DNA from: Paucisalibacillus globulus
Lineage (GTDB): Bacteria > Bacillota > Bacilli > Bacillales > Amphibacillaceae
Reading direction: 5' to 3'
Length of the DNA: 64,000 nucleotides
NCBI RefSeq assembly: GCF_900184735.1
Contig: NZ_LT855387.1
Location: forward strand, 1-64,000
Each line of letters opens with the position of its first letter. Position 1 is the stretch's first letter. The notes under the pieces are model-generated. The model was not told the DNA's origin. It did no database searches and was given only the letters and a program-made list of their open reading frames with translations. Of the stretch, positions 19,730 to 28,331 are shown piece after piece. The translations under genes were made by a program, and so were the position numbers.

Positions 19730-20106
19730 TTCTCTTCATCCCTTCTTCTTATTTATATTGGCAATTTCGCCTGTTATCCATAAATTACATAACGTTATAA
19801 ATACGGCTTAGTACATAAATTAATTAAATGTAAATATACTAAGATTATACAATGAATGACTGTTAATTAACAGACACATTGGATGATTCTGCATATTTTA
19901 GAATATGCAACTTGACTGTCAATTTAAAATAAGCTATAGTTGACACAAGCAAAGAAGATTTATGGATCATTAAGAAATGGTGGCTTCGTTGAAAGAAGTG
20001 GGTTAAGAGTGATCCAACCTTTCTATCTGAGCTGCCTTTTTTGATACTCATTTTTCTGATTTGTATTAACACGTTTTACGTGAAGTTTTTAGGAGGATTA
20101 AGTTAC
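19730..20106. other. Divergent fhs/csp intergenic region with csp leader
   Basis: A 377-base region without a convincing gene. It holds a 20-base inverted repeat (19890-19909, TGCATATT/AATATGCA arms), a sigmaA-like promoter for csp at 19912-19940 directly after it, and a csp 5' leader of about 160 bases. The 69-codon open frame on the minus strand (19863-20072) has no ribosome binding site and no recognisable content, and was not called. Confidence 0.6.
19912..19940 (+). promoter_or_regulatory. SigmaA-like promoter for the cold shock gene
   Basis: TTGACT (19912-19917) and TATAGT (19935-19940) are spaced 17 bases apart. The predicted start near 19947 gives a 160-base untranslated leader, typical of csp mRNAs whose leader folding responds to cold. 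Confidence 0.6.
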
Positions 20107-20307
20107 ATGGAAAACGGAGTAGTTAAATGGTTTAATGCAGAAAAAGGTTATGGTTTCATTTCTGTTGAAGGTGGGAACGATGTATTCGTACACTATTCAG
20201 CAATTCAAGGTGAAGGCTTCAAATCATTAGAAGAAGGTCAAGAAGTAACTTTTGAAATCGTTGAAGGTGAACGCGGTCCACAAGCAGCTAATGTAGTTAA
20301 AAAATAA
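20107..20307 (+). CDS. Cold shock protein (CspA/CspB family)
   Basis: A 66-residue single cold-shock domain that binds single-stranded RNA and DNA and acts as an RNA chaperone. RNP-1 KGYGFISV (residues 15-22) and RNP-2 VFVHYSAI (about 29-36) are intact. The ATG at 20107 follows TAGGAGG; the in-frame ATG 22 codons upstream lies in the leader. It has its own promoter and terminator. Which csp paralogue (B, C or D) it corresponds to cannot be told from sequence alone. Confidence 0.94.
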   Translation: MENGVVKWFNAEKGYGFISVEGGNDVFVHYSAIQGEGFKSLEEGQEVTFEIVEGERGPQAANVVKK

Positions 20308-20322
20308 AAGCACCTATATATA

Positions 20323-20355
20323 AAACGGTAATCAATTAAGATTACCGTTTTTTTT
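20323..20355 (+). terminator. Terminator of the cold shock gene
   Basis: A perfect 11-bp stem AAACGGTAATC/GATTACCGTTT with a short loop is followed by a run of eight T. Confidence 0.92.
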
Positions 20356-20378
20356 GATGTAACAAGACCTATTGCAGT

Positions 20379-20897
20379 TTAAAACTTTGGTATAGACGCT
20401 AAAGCCTTTTCCTCCGCCGGTATACGAATACGAAGCAAAATTATATGCAATAGTGGAAAAATAACTGCTGACAAGTAGGCACCAAATAGCATCGGAATTA
20501 TAAATAATTCAACCGCTACGATAATATAATTTGGATGTTTTACATATTTATAAGGTCCCTTCTTAATCAGTGCAACTCTGGGCAAGACGATAATTTTTGT
20601 ATTCCAAAACCGTCCTAATGAATAAATACACCAAAAACGTGCAAGTTGAGCAGCAATAAACACCACAAAGTATACATAATTAAATACAACTTCATGGTTA
20701 TTACCTTTCATTAATATTTCTACAATAACACTTAAAAAAAATAAGGTATGTAAGTATATAAACCATTTATAATGTTCTGCTCCTGCCTCTATGCCCCCTC
20801 GTGCTTTCATCCATTTTTCATTATTCTTAGCAATAACAAGCTCTACAAGTCTTTGTCCTATGATTAGTAAAATTAATGCCCATATCCATAGTGCCAT
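20379..20897 (-). CDS. bpsB: Isoprenylcysteine methyltransferase-like protein BpsB (YpbQ)
   Basis: A 172-residue integral membrane protein of the ICMT-like family with about five hydrophobic segments. The C-terminal family motif GPYKYVKHPNYI (about 113-124) and a later charged IPAEEKAL element mark the SAM site. In B. subtilis BpsB methylates the alkylpyrones made by BpsA. The start overlaps the bpsA stop codon by one base, so the pair is translationally coupled. Confidence 0.88.
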   Translation of the reverse strand: MALWIWALILLIIGQRLVELVIAKNNEKWMKARGGIEAGAEHYKWFIYLHTLFFLSVIVEILMKGNNHEVVFNYVYFVVFIAAQLARFWCIYSLGRFWNTKIIVLPRVALIKKGPYKYVKHPNYIIVAVELFIIPMLFGAYLSAVIFPLLHIILLRIRIPAEEKALASIPKF

Positions 20898-21982
20898 TAT
20901 TCATCCCACTCCAGTAATAAAATTTCTGAACTAAATCCTGGACCCAATGCTGTTAATAAACCTTTAGTTCCCACCTGAATATCCTCCTCCAACCATCTAT
21001 CCATAACATATTGAACCGTAGCCGATGACATATTTCCGTGATCACGTAGTACTTCAGAAGAGTAATGAAGCTTCTCTTCTGAAATATGAAAGGCCTCCAT
21101 CATTGCTTCTAATACCTTTTTACCTCCAGGGTGGGATATAAATGCATCGATTTCATCTATTTTTATTCCTTCTTGTTGTAAGAATTCTTTCATGTGAGAT
21201 TTCCATATAGTGTTGACTAGTGCAGGAATACTTTTAGAGAATATAACTTCAAAACCTGTATTAACAATTCTCCACCCCATTACATTAGTACTATTTTTCT
21301 CTGTATATGAACTATTGCTTCTTATGAATGGTGATGGCTTTGTTAATGATTTCCTAAATTTAGAGTTCTCACCAATAAGTAAAAGACAACTTACTCCATC
21401 TCCAAATAAAGCAGTCCCAACTAAGTTGCTTTTCTTTTGATCACGTTTTTGAAAAGTTAAACTACAAATCTCACAATTAATGAGTAGGGCTACCTTTGTT
21501 GGGTTAGCTTTTAACCAGTTGAACACACGTGATAAACCTATTGCACCCCCAGCACAACCAAGTCCCCATAAGGGCATTCGTTCAACATTCCTACGAAAAG
21601 GACGATCATTCATTAAAAATGCATCAATGGAGGGTGTTGATATGCCTGTACTAGATACAAATGCAAGTAAATCTATATCCTCATATGTTACCTCATCAAA
21701 AAGGCTTGCTTTATGTAGACAATCATCCATTGCCTCTGTTGCGTATTGAATGGCATTTTGATGATACAATTGATTCCTTTCCTCAAAACTATGTTCAACT
21801 AAAAACCAATCCTCCGGAACTACAAATTGTCTATTCTGAATTGCTGCATTATCAAATACCGGTAATAACCTTTGCACTTCCCTTTCTGAATAGCTAAACA
21901 AATTTTGCACTAATTCTTTAACTCTATCTTGCTCCATTTGATACTTTGGAATACCTTTTCCAACTGAACACACAATTGCCAT
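20897..21982 (-). CDS. bpsA: Type III polyketide synthase BpsA
   Basis: Chalcone synthase-like enzyme of 361 residues (365 in B. subtilis) that condenses long-chain acyl-CoA with malonyl-CoA into alkylpyrones. The Cys-His-Asn catalytic triad is visible: GLGCAGGAIGL (about 147), ISHPGGKKV (about 288) and LRDHGNMSSATV (about 320). No membrane segment. It is the first gene of bpsA-bpsB, in divergent orientation to the ba3 oxidase operon. The lipid product in this organism is unknown. Confidence 0.9.
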   Translation of the reverse strand: MAIVCSVGKGIPKYQMEQDRVKELVQNLFSYSEREVQRLLPVFDNAAIQNRQFVVPEDWFLVEHSFEERNQLYHQNAIQYATEAMDDCLHKASLFDEVTYEDIDLLAFVSSTGISTPSIDAFLMNDRPFRRNVERMPLWGLGCAGGAIGLSRVFNWLKANPTKVALLINCEICSLTFQKRDQKKSNLVGTALFGDGVSCLLLIGENSKFRKSLTKPSPFIRSNSSYTEKNSTNVMGWRIVNTGFEVIFSKSIPALVNTIWKSHMKEFLQQEGIKIDEIDAFISHPGGKKVLEAMMEAFHISEEKLHYSSEVLRDHGNMSSATVQYVMDRWLEEDIQVGTKGLLTALGPGFSSEILLLEWDE

Positions 21983-22225
21983 TTTCTCACCTATTAATAT
22001 TTCAATTTTAGCGTTAGTTTGTGGACGTTTTCATAATTTATTACTTATTTTTACATATTTCTGCCACAAATAATATCCGTCATTTACCTAAAAACCCAAT
22101 GATATCAAGGTATTTAAAGGGTTATTGAACATTAATTGAACGTTGTATTTAGTGCATTTTCATCACTGGAAATTTGTGTATGATGAAATTGAACCAACAA
22201 TAACAAAGAAAAGGGAGGCTCTCTA

Positions 22226-22363
22226 ATGCGAAGACAAGAAGATAAAAAAGCATCTGAGAAAGATAAGCCCGATTTAAAAGGAACATTTGTTTCAGTCATG
22301 CTTTTAGGTATTTTTATCATCATTACTTGGGTTGGAGCATTTGCATTATTTGTTTCTAGGTAG
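22226..22363 (+). CDS. Cytochrome c oxidase subunit IIA (CoxIIA family)
   Basis: A 45-residue ORF that starts MRRQEDKKASEK, carries a Lys/Asp-rich cytoplasmic stretch, and then one membrane helix (about residues 19-43, VSVMLLGIFIIITWVGAFAL). This is the plan of the single-helix subunit IIA of Thermus-type ba3 oxidases. It has AAGGGAGG 9 bases upstream of its ATG, and its stop is 27 bases before the subunit II gene. A 79-codon open frame on the opposite strand is a shadow of it. Confidence 0.85.
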   Translation: MRRQEDKKASEKDKPDLKGTFVSVMLLGIFIIITWVGAFALFVSR

Positions 22364-22390
22364 TTCATCAAAAAGGAGTGTGAAGTAATT

Positions 22391-22894
22391 ATGCATTTGC
22401 ATAAGTATGAAAAAATCTGGTTATTATTTGGAATCGGTTCATTAGTTGTATTTCTTTTTGTAGTAGGTTATGGAGCCTTTTGGCAAGGTACTCATCCCCA
22501 AAGCCACGGTGTAACAATTGATCCAAATAATATTGAATCAAATGAGGCTTTTAAACCTGAAAATTTAGGATTAACGAAAGTAGATGAAGACGAGTACATC
22601 ATTAATATTGCGGCTAGCGCATTTTACTATGATTTGGGTAAAGATGAAGAAGGAAATTCAGTAAGAACAATTCGTATCCCTAAAGGTTCAAAAGTGTTGT
22701 GGCAGGCCGCAACGAAAGATGTTATCCATGGATTTCATGTTGCTGGAACAAATGTAAACATGATGGTTGAACCAGGTTATGTAAGTAGTTTAGAAACCAT
22801 AATGGATAATCCTGGAACTTATACTATTGTATGTAATGAGTATTGTGGAATCGGGCATCACATGATGTATGCCACCGTGGAGGTGTATGAATAA
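22391..22894 (+). CDS. ba3-type cytochrome c oxidase subunit II
   Basis: A 167-residue protein anchored by one N-terminal helix (about 10-30) with an exposed cupredoxin domain. The CuA site is complete: His in KDVIHGFHV (about 116) and CNEYCGIGHHMM (about 147-158) giving the two Cys, His and Met. It accepts electrons from cytochrome c and passes them to subunit I. It overlaps the subunit I gene by one base (TAATG). Start ATG after AAAGGAG. Confidence 0.93.
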   Translation: MHLHKYEKIWLLFGIGSLVVFLFVVGYGAFWQGTHPQSHGVTIDPNNIESNEAFKPENLGLTKVDEDEYIINIAASAFYYDLGKDEEGNSVRTIRIPKGSKVLWQAATKDVIHGFHVAGTNVNMMVEPGYVSSLETIMDNPGTYTIVCNEYCGIGHHMMYATVEVYE

Positions 22895-24582
22895 TGCAAT
22901 TAGCCAAAAATGAATCACAACCAAAAACATCATTGCAAGCACTACCTATTTCTAAACCTGAATCTAGACTTTATATGTCTTATATCTCTGTTGCTTTCAT
23001 CTCTTTATTAATAGGCGGGTTAATGGGTTTACTTCAAGTATTAGTACGATCTGGTAAGTTTACATTACCAGCAGGAATTGATTATTATCAAGTTCTTACT
23101 GTGCATGGTGTGATCTTAGGCCTAGTGTTGACTACTTATTTTATTATCGGTTTTCATTTCTCTCTAATGGGAAAAACAGTTGGAATATCCATAAAACAAC
23201 GCAAAATTGCATGGATTGCATTCTGGATTATGGTGGTTGGTACTGTAATGACTGCCGTAACCATTCTGTACGGTGAAGCTAGTGTACTTTATACATTTTA
23301 CGCTCCACTTCGAGCTCATCCAGTATTTTATATTGGCTTAGCACTAGTTATCGTTGGTAGTTGGATTGCCGGATTTGTAAACTGGCATCAGTTAAAGGTA
23401 TGGAAAAAAGCACATCCTGGCGAAAAATCACCATTACTAGCGTTTATGGTTACTATTAATACGGCAATGTGGTTCATTTGTTCACTAGGAGTTGCTGTTG
23501 CAGTACTAGTTCAATTTATTCCTTGGTCACTAGGATACGCTGAAACAATCAATGTATTATTAAGTAGAACTTTATTCTGGTATTTTGGTCACCCATTAGT
23601 ATATTTCTGGTTGTTACCTGCTTATATGGCATGGTATGCAATTATCCCTAAAATCATTGGGGGAAAAATCTTTAGTGATTCTCTTGCTAGATTATCATTT
23701 GTATTATTCTTATTTTTCTCCATTCCAGTAGGTTTCCATCACCAACTAACAGAACCTGGTATTGATCCAACCTGGAAGTTTATTCAAGTAGTATTAACAT
23801 TCATGGTTATCATCCCAAGCTTAATGACCGCATTCTCCATGTTTGCGACCTTCGAAATTACGGGACGTCGTAAAGGAGCGAAAGGTTTATTCGGATGGTT
23901 TAAGAAACTTCCATGGAAAGATGTTCGTTTCCTTGCACCATTTATTGGAATGTTAGCATTTATCCCTGGTGGCGCTGGCGGTATCATTAACGCATCTCAC
24001 CAAATGAATGCTTTGATACACAATACAATTTGGGTTACTGGTCACTTCCATTTAACCGTGGCTACAACTGTTATGTTAACATTCTTTGGTATTAGTTATT
24101 GGCTAATCCCACATTTAAGAGGAAGAAAATTAACACCACAAATAAACCGATTAGGAATCATTCAAGCCATTGTATGGACAGTTGGTATGACTATAATGTC
24201 TGGTGCAATGCATATCCAAGGGTTATTAGGAGCACCTAGACGTTCCTCTTATTCTGAATATGGTGGCGGAGAACAAGTATCAGAATGGATTGGTTATCAA
24301 TTAGCACAAGCAGTCGGTGGAACGATTCTATTTATTGGTATTCTTCTAATGGTTTATATCTTTATTAAACTTACATTCTTTGCTCCTAAGGGTGAAGAAG
24401 AATTTCCGATTGCAGAGGAAGAAGATGATGCTGAGGAAACTCCTGCATGGTTTGAAAATTGGAAGTTATGGATTGGTATTACAGTGGCACTTATATTAGC
24501 TGCGTACACCGTACCAGTGATTGATATTGTGCAACATTCTCCACTAGGATCCGTTCCATTTGACTTCCCTATAGGTAGATAA
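22894..24582 (+). CDS. ba3-type cytochrome c oxidase subunit I
   Basis: Catalytic subunit of a B-family haem-copper oxidase, 562 residues with about 12-13 membrane helices. Visible are TVHGVILG (haem b ligand region, about residue 70), the His-Tyr cross-link motif GHPLVYFW (about 232), the CuB pair HHQLTEPG (about 282) and GHFHLTVATT (about 382) for both haems. Compared with A-family enzymes it lacks the D-channel marks. With subunit II and IIA it forms a high-affinity terminal oxidase; use at low oxygen is inferred from the family. Confidence 0.95.
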   Translation: MQLAKNESQPKTSLQALPISKPESRLYMSYISVAFISLLIGGLMGLLQVLVRSGKFTLPAGIDYYQVLTVHGVILGLVLTTYFIIGFHFSLMGKTVGISIKQRKIAWIAFWIMVVGTVMTAVTILYGEASVLYTFYAPLRAHPVFYIGLALVIVGSWIAGFVNWHQLKVWKKAHPGEKSPLLAFMVTINTAMWFICSLGVAVAVLVQFIPWSLGYAETINVLLSRTLFWYFGHPLVYFWLLPAYMAWYAIIPKIIGGKIFSDSLARLSFVLFLFFSIPVGFHHQLTEPGIDPTWKFIQVVLTFMVIIPSLMTAFSMFATFEITGRRKGAKGLFGWFKKLPWKDVRFLAPFIGMLAFIPGGAGGIINASHQMNALIHNTIWVTGHFHLTVATTVMLTFFGISYWLIPHLRGRKLTPQINRLGIIQAIVWTVGMTIMSGAMHIQGLLGAPRRSSYSEYGGGEQVSEWIGYQLAQAVGGTILFIGILLMVYIFIKLTFFAPKGEEEFPIAEEEDDAEETPAWFENWKLWIGITVALILAAYTVPVIDIVQHSPLGSVPFDFPIGR

Positions 24583-24583
24583 T

Positions 24584-24634
24584 AAAAAAAGAACAAGGAT
24601 TGCCCGTAATGGAGCACTCCTTGTTCTTTTTTTA
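24584..24634. terminator. Terminator of the ba3 oxidase operon
   Basis: A stem of AAAAAAGAACAAGG against CCTTGTTCTTTTTT surrounds an 18-base loop and is followed by T residues. It could work in both directions. Confidence 0.88.
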
Positions 24635-24649
24635 TAGTTACAAAATCGA

Positions 24650-25083
24650 TTAAAAACTGCGCGGTAAATAAGCATTTTGGATAGAGCATCATACCCGCTA
24701 CGGAAAAACACTACGCTTTCCGCGGGCCCGACCTCAGCCTCCTCGAGGAAAGTTCACCTCTCTAGGGGTCTTCGGACACGTGCTATTCCCGCAGGAGTCT
24801 TCGTGTTTTTCCTTCGCTAGAATGTGTGTCAATTTAATACTCCGAATACTTATTATAGATGATCAACTAATAGCAGACACCTCTCAATAGATGAATTCAC
24901 TAGCGTAGGCAGAATACGGAGACTCCTGCGGGAGGATAGGCATAGGTGAGACCCCTAAAGAAGATAGCACGAGGAGGCTCACCAGCCGCTCAGCGAGTGC
25001 GGAGTATTCTGCCGGAGCGGTAATCGTTCCACTATCCCCTTTTAATTATGAGTGTTAATACGTTACCGCGCAGTCTCTAACAA
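24650..25083. mobile_element. MITE-like element, copy A (inverted dimer of a GC-rich module)
   Basis: A 0.43-kb non-coding, unusually GC-rich element. Its ends are inverted repeats sharing ACTGCGCGGTAA (24656-24667; reverse at 25063-25074), with the outer right end running on as GTCTCTAAC. Inside are two modules in opposite orientation: 24693-24830 (inverted) and about 24907-25026 (direct). The module contains GGAGACTCCTGCGGGAGGA and GAGGAGGCTCACCAGCCGC, a repeat family widespread in bacilli. Copy B lies at 48350-48680. No transposase is present. Confidence 0.75.
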
Positions 25084-25124
25084 ATTACGAAGAAAACAAC
25101 ACAAAAAACATTACGAACATTTCT

Positions 25125-26621
25125 TTAGAATTGATAAATGTCCTGATATTTTGTTGTTAGGTATCTTATTAAATAATCCGGGTTTAAGCCTTCGCCCGTA
25201 ACATCATTTAGGATATCGAGTGGTTTTTTCATTTTTCCATATTGATGGATATTATTTGTCATCCACTGCCGAATTGGTGAAAAGTCTCCAGATCTTATAA
25301 CTTGGTCGATATTAACAGTTTCAAGCATCTTATGTTCGAACTGAGCAGCATACATATAACCTAGTGCGTACGAAGGGAAATAACCAAAATCTCCACCTGC
25401 CCAATGGATATCTTGTAAAACCCCTTCCCTGTCAGATTGCGGCTTAATCCCTAAGTATTCTTCCATTTTCTCATTCCATAGTTGCGGTAAATCTCTTACC
25501 TCAATTTCTCCATTAATTAGTGCTTTTTCAAGTTCATATCTCACCATAATATGAAGTGGGTAAGTTAATTCATCTGCCTCAATTCGAATAAACGAAGGTT
25601 TTACTTCATTGACTGCCTGATAAAAATCAGTTAATGATACATTTTCAAAATGACTTGGAGCATATTTCTTAAATAAATCATAATGCGATTCCCAGAAGAT
25701 CTTATTTCTCCCTAGAAAATTCTCCCAGAATAGCGATTGAGATTCATGAATCCCCATTGAGGTACCGCTAGCTAATGGCGTTCCTTCTAACTTTTTATCA
25801 ATATTTTGCTCATATAGTGCGTGCCCTGCTTCATGGATAATCCCAAACACCGCCATACGAAAGTCCTGTTCATCGTACCGAGTTGTAATTCGAACATCAT
25901 TTAAATTGACGGTTATCTCAAAAGGATGAATTGTATCGTCTAATCTACCAGCATCCCAGTCATAGCCCATACGATTCAGAATTTCAATTGATAAATCTTT
26001 TTGTCCCTTTTTAGGAAAATGAGTATGTAACAATTCCGTATTCGGTCTTATAGAACTTGTTTCTATTTTTTGCAATAACTCCGATAAGGATGACCTTACT
26101 TTTGGAAATACTTCATCTAATGTTTTGACAGTTACCCCTGGTTCATAGTTATGCAGTAATGCATCATAGATGTTTTCCTTATATCCCCAGTAACTAGCAA
26201 ATTTCTTATTATACTCTACTAATTTTTCTAAATAGGGTTGAAACATTGCAAAATCCGCTTTATCCCTTGCTTCCTGCCAAACAGCCTCACCTTTCGACTG
26301 CAACATAACATATTCTTTAAATTCTGTCTCTGGAATTTTACGATTCTTTTCATATGTTTCTTCACATTCTAAAATAGACTTTTCAATGATTTCATTCGTT
26401 GATTTCCCTTTTAATTCATCGATAAATTCCTTAATTTTATCAGAGACTTGCATTTGATGTAGTTTTTGTGATAAGTATCCAACTACTTCCGATCGCTGTT
26501 CTACACCTTTTTTGGGAACTTTAGTCCGTAAATCCCATTGTATTAATGTAATTGCTTCCCGATAAGCATTTTGCTCTTTCAGGTAGTCTAAAAAAGCTTT
26601 TTCTGTCTGTTCTAAACTCAT
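25125..26621 (-). CDS. ypwA: Metallo-carboxypeptidase, family M32
   Basis: A 498-residue cytosolic zinc carboxypeptidase. The catalytic HEAGH motif lies near residue 263, and the family motifs DWDAGRLDDTIHPF, HESQSLFWEN and IRIEADELTYPLH are present in order. It removes C-terminal residues with broad specificity, excluding Pro. Position next to ypsC matches the B. subtilis ypwA locus. It starts 11 bases after ypsC and is probably cotranscribed with it. Confidence 0.93.
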   Translation of the reverse strand: MSLEQTEKAFLDYLKEQNAYREAITLIQWDLRTKVPKKGVEQRSEVVGYLSQKLHQMQVSDKIKEFIDELKGKSTNEIIEKSILECEETYEKNRKIPETEFKEYVMLQSKGEAVWQEARDKADFAMFQPYLEKLVEYNKKFASYWGYKENIYDALLHNYEPGVTVKTLDEVFPKVRSSLSELLQKIETSSIRPNTELLHTHFPKKGQKDLSIEILNRMGYDWDAGRLDDTIHPFEITVNLNDVRITTRYDEQDFRMAVFGIIHEAGHALYEQNIDKKLEGTPLASGTSMGIHESQSLFWENFLGRNKIFWESHYDLFKKYAPSHFENVSLTDFYQAVNEVKPSFIRIEADELTYPLHIMVRYELEKALINGEIEVRDLPQLWNEKMEEYLGIKPQSDREGVLQDIHWAGGDFGYFPSYALGYMYAAQFEHKMLETVNIDQVIRSGDFSPIRQWMTNNIHQYGKMKKPLDILNDVTGEGLNPDYLIRYLTTKYQDIYQF

Positions 26622-26632
26622 TGTGACTCCCC

Positions 26633-27763
26633 CTATTTTTTCTTACCGAAATATTGATAGTAATCTACTTTAATAAATCCATTAAATAATTTTCTTTTTT
26701 TAGTGGCACTTTGTCCATAAAACTTTTCAAAAGCCTCAAAAGCAGTTAATACGTAAACACTCCATGATGGATGATTTCTCATAACTTGACCAAAGTCTTT
26801 ATATATAGCTTCAACTGCTTCCTCATCTCCAATACGTTGTCCATATGGTGGGTTTGCGATGATGTAGCCATTTTCATGTTTGATTGATAAATCTCTAACT
26901 TGCATTTGTTTCCAAGTAATTAATTCACCGAGTCCTGCTTCAAGGCTATTCCCTTTGGCAATATCGATCATTTTATGATCAATATCACTACCGATGATTT
27001 CAAGCTTTTGATCATAGTTCGCTAAATCCTCTGCTTCTTGAAATGCATCGTCCCAATGTTTAGAACGAATGAAACTCCAGTTTTCGGAATCAAATTCACG
27101 ATTAAAACCTGGTGCGATATTTTGTCCAATTAAAGCCGCTTCAATAGGAATAGTTCCAGAACCACAGAATGGATCAACCAATGTATATTCTGGTTTCCAG
27201 TTGGTTAGTAATACAAGAGCTGCAGCCATTGTTTCCTTAAGGGGGGCTTCTCCCTGACCTACACGATAGCCTCTTTTATGTAATCCTACACCAGACGTAT
27301 CAATAGTAAGTAAAGCAATATCCTTTAGTAGTGAGATTTCAACTTTATACTGTGCTCCCGTTTCCGGCATTTTCGAAATCATACCGTATTTCCTTTTTAA
27401 ACGTTCGGCAATTGCCTTTTTTACTATCTTTTGACAGTCGGGAACACTATATAATGTCGATTTAACTGATTTTCCAGATACTGGGAATTGACCATCTTCA
27501 CTGACATAATGTTCCCATGGGAGTGCTTTTGTTCCTTCAAAAAGTTCATCAAATGTCGTTGCTTTAAACTCACCAACGACTAATCTTAAACGATCTGCTG
27601 TCCTCAGCCAGAGATTACACCTTGGTATTGCCGATATTGGAGCTTCAAATATTACCTTTCCATTATCGACCTGTACATCATATCCGAGATTCCTTACTTC
27701 TTCTGCAACAACAGATTCTAGTCCCATTGCAGCAGTTGCTATTAACTTAATATGTTTTGACAT
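26633..27763 (-). CDS. ypsC: THUMP-domain class I RNA methyltransferase (YpsC, RlmL-like)
   Basis: A 376-residue protein. The THUMP RNA-binding domain covers about residues 45-155, and the SAM-dependent methyltransferase domain about 160-370. VDPFCGSGTIPIEAA is the SAM motif and ANPPYGQRIG the NPPY catalytic motif of N2-guanine methyltransferases. The family (RlmL/Trm14) methylates rRNA. The ATG at 27763 has GAAGGGA upstream; 41 further codons stay open but overlap the rnpB terminator and are unlikely to be translated. Same location relative to rnpB as in B. subtilis. Confidence 0.88.
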   Translation of the reverse strand: MSKHIKLIATAAMGLESVVAEEVRNLGYDVQVDNGKVIFEAPISAIPRCNLWLRTADRLRLVVGEFKATTFDELFEGTKALPWEHYVSEDGQFPVSGKSVKSTLYSVPDCQKIVKKAIAERLKRKYGMISKMPETGAQYKVEISLLKDIALLTIDTSGVGLHKRGYRVGQGEAPLKETMAAALVLLTNWKPEYTLVDPFCGSGTIPIEAALIGQNIAPGFNREFDSENWSFIRSKHWDDAFQEAEDLANYDQKLEIIGSDIDHKMIDIAKGNSLEAGLGELITWKQMQVRDLSIKHENGYIIANPPYGQRIGDEEAVEAIYKDFGQVMRNHPSWSVYVLTAFEAFEKFYGQSATKKRKLFNGFIKVDYYQYFGKKK

Positions 27764-27824
27764 AAAAAAAGTCCCTTCAACTTGTTTATCCAGTAAAAAT
27801 AGTTTACCACACTTTCCAGATAAT

Positions 27825-27863
27825 AATAAAATAACCTTTCTGCATTTACATGCAAAAAGGTTA
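27825..27863 (-). terminator. Terminator of rnpB
   Basis: On the minus strand TAACCTTTTTGCA pairs with TGCAGAAAGGTTA and is followed by TTTTATTATT, about 25 bases past the RNase P RNA. Confidence 0.8.
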
Positions 27864-27885
27864 TGTTCATCTCTAATATAGACCA

Positions 27886-28272
27886 TAGAATACTCGATAA
27901 GCCATGTTCTGTACCATTGTACTTCTAACGGTGGTCAGCCTCGTACACAGGTTGTAATCATCTATCTACAGGTAAATACCTGTCCCTCGTTCGGTTCATT
28001 TCCCTAATAGAGGATGCCCCTACCATAATTTGGGTTGCTCACTCGTGGGGTTTACCTCGTTCCACCTCTAATGTTTCCATTCGAGCTCCGTCACTGTGGC
28101 ACTTTCAAGGTTAGAATTCCATATCTATGAGGACTTAGGAACTTCACCTGCCGTTAGCCATAAGGCTACCTTGACTTATGATTTCGTCAAGCACGAACAC
28201 TACAAACATCTCAGTTTGTGTGAGCATGGACTTTCCTCTGCATTGCTGCAGCGATTACATGAGTATTCATCT
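27886..28272 (-). ncRNA. rnpB: RNase P RNA, type B
   Basis: Catalytic RNA that trims tRNA 5' ends. On the minus strand conserved blocks appear in order: ATCGCTGCAG, AGAGGAAAGTCCATGCTC, ACGGCAGG, CTTGAAAGTGCCACAGTGACG, GGTAAACCCCAC, AACCCAAATTATGGTAGGGG, CTACAGATAGATGATT-like and ACATGGCTTAT. The ends pair perfectly (GAATACTC at 28268-28261 with GAGTATTC at 27895-27888), forming P1. Size is about 387 bases, close to the 401 of B. subtilis, and location between gpsB and ypsC is the same. Ends are approximate. Confidence 0.95.
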
Positions 28273-28331
28273 TTTCTACAACTAATCATACCATAACTCC
28301 TCTAATTTATCATTGGAAATTATAGTAAGTT

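Noticed and set aside
19863-20072. 69-codon open frame on the minus strand upstream of csp
   Set aside because: It overlaps the csp promoter and leader, has no ribosome binding site and no recognisable family pattern.
22132-22371. 79-codon open frame antisense to the subunit IIA gene
   Set aside because: It is the reverse shadow of the real 45-codon gene, which has a binding site and a plausible oxidase subunit sequence.
28096-28296. 66-codon open frame on the plus strand
   Set aside because: It is antisense to the RNase P RNA, whose conserved blocks and pairing ends are clear.
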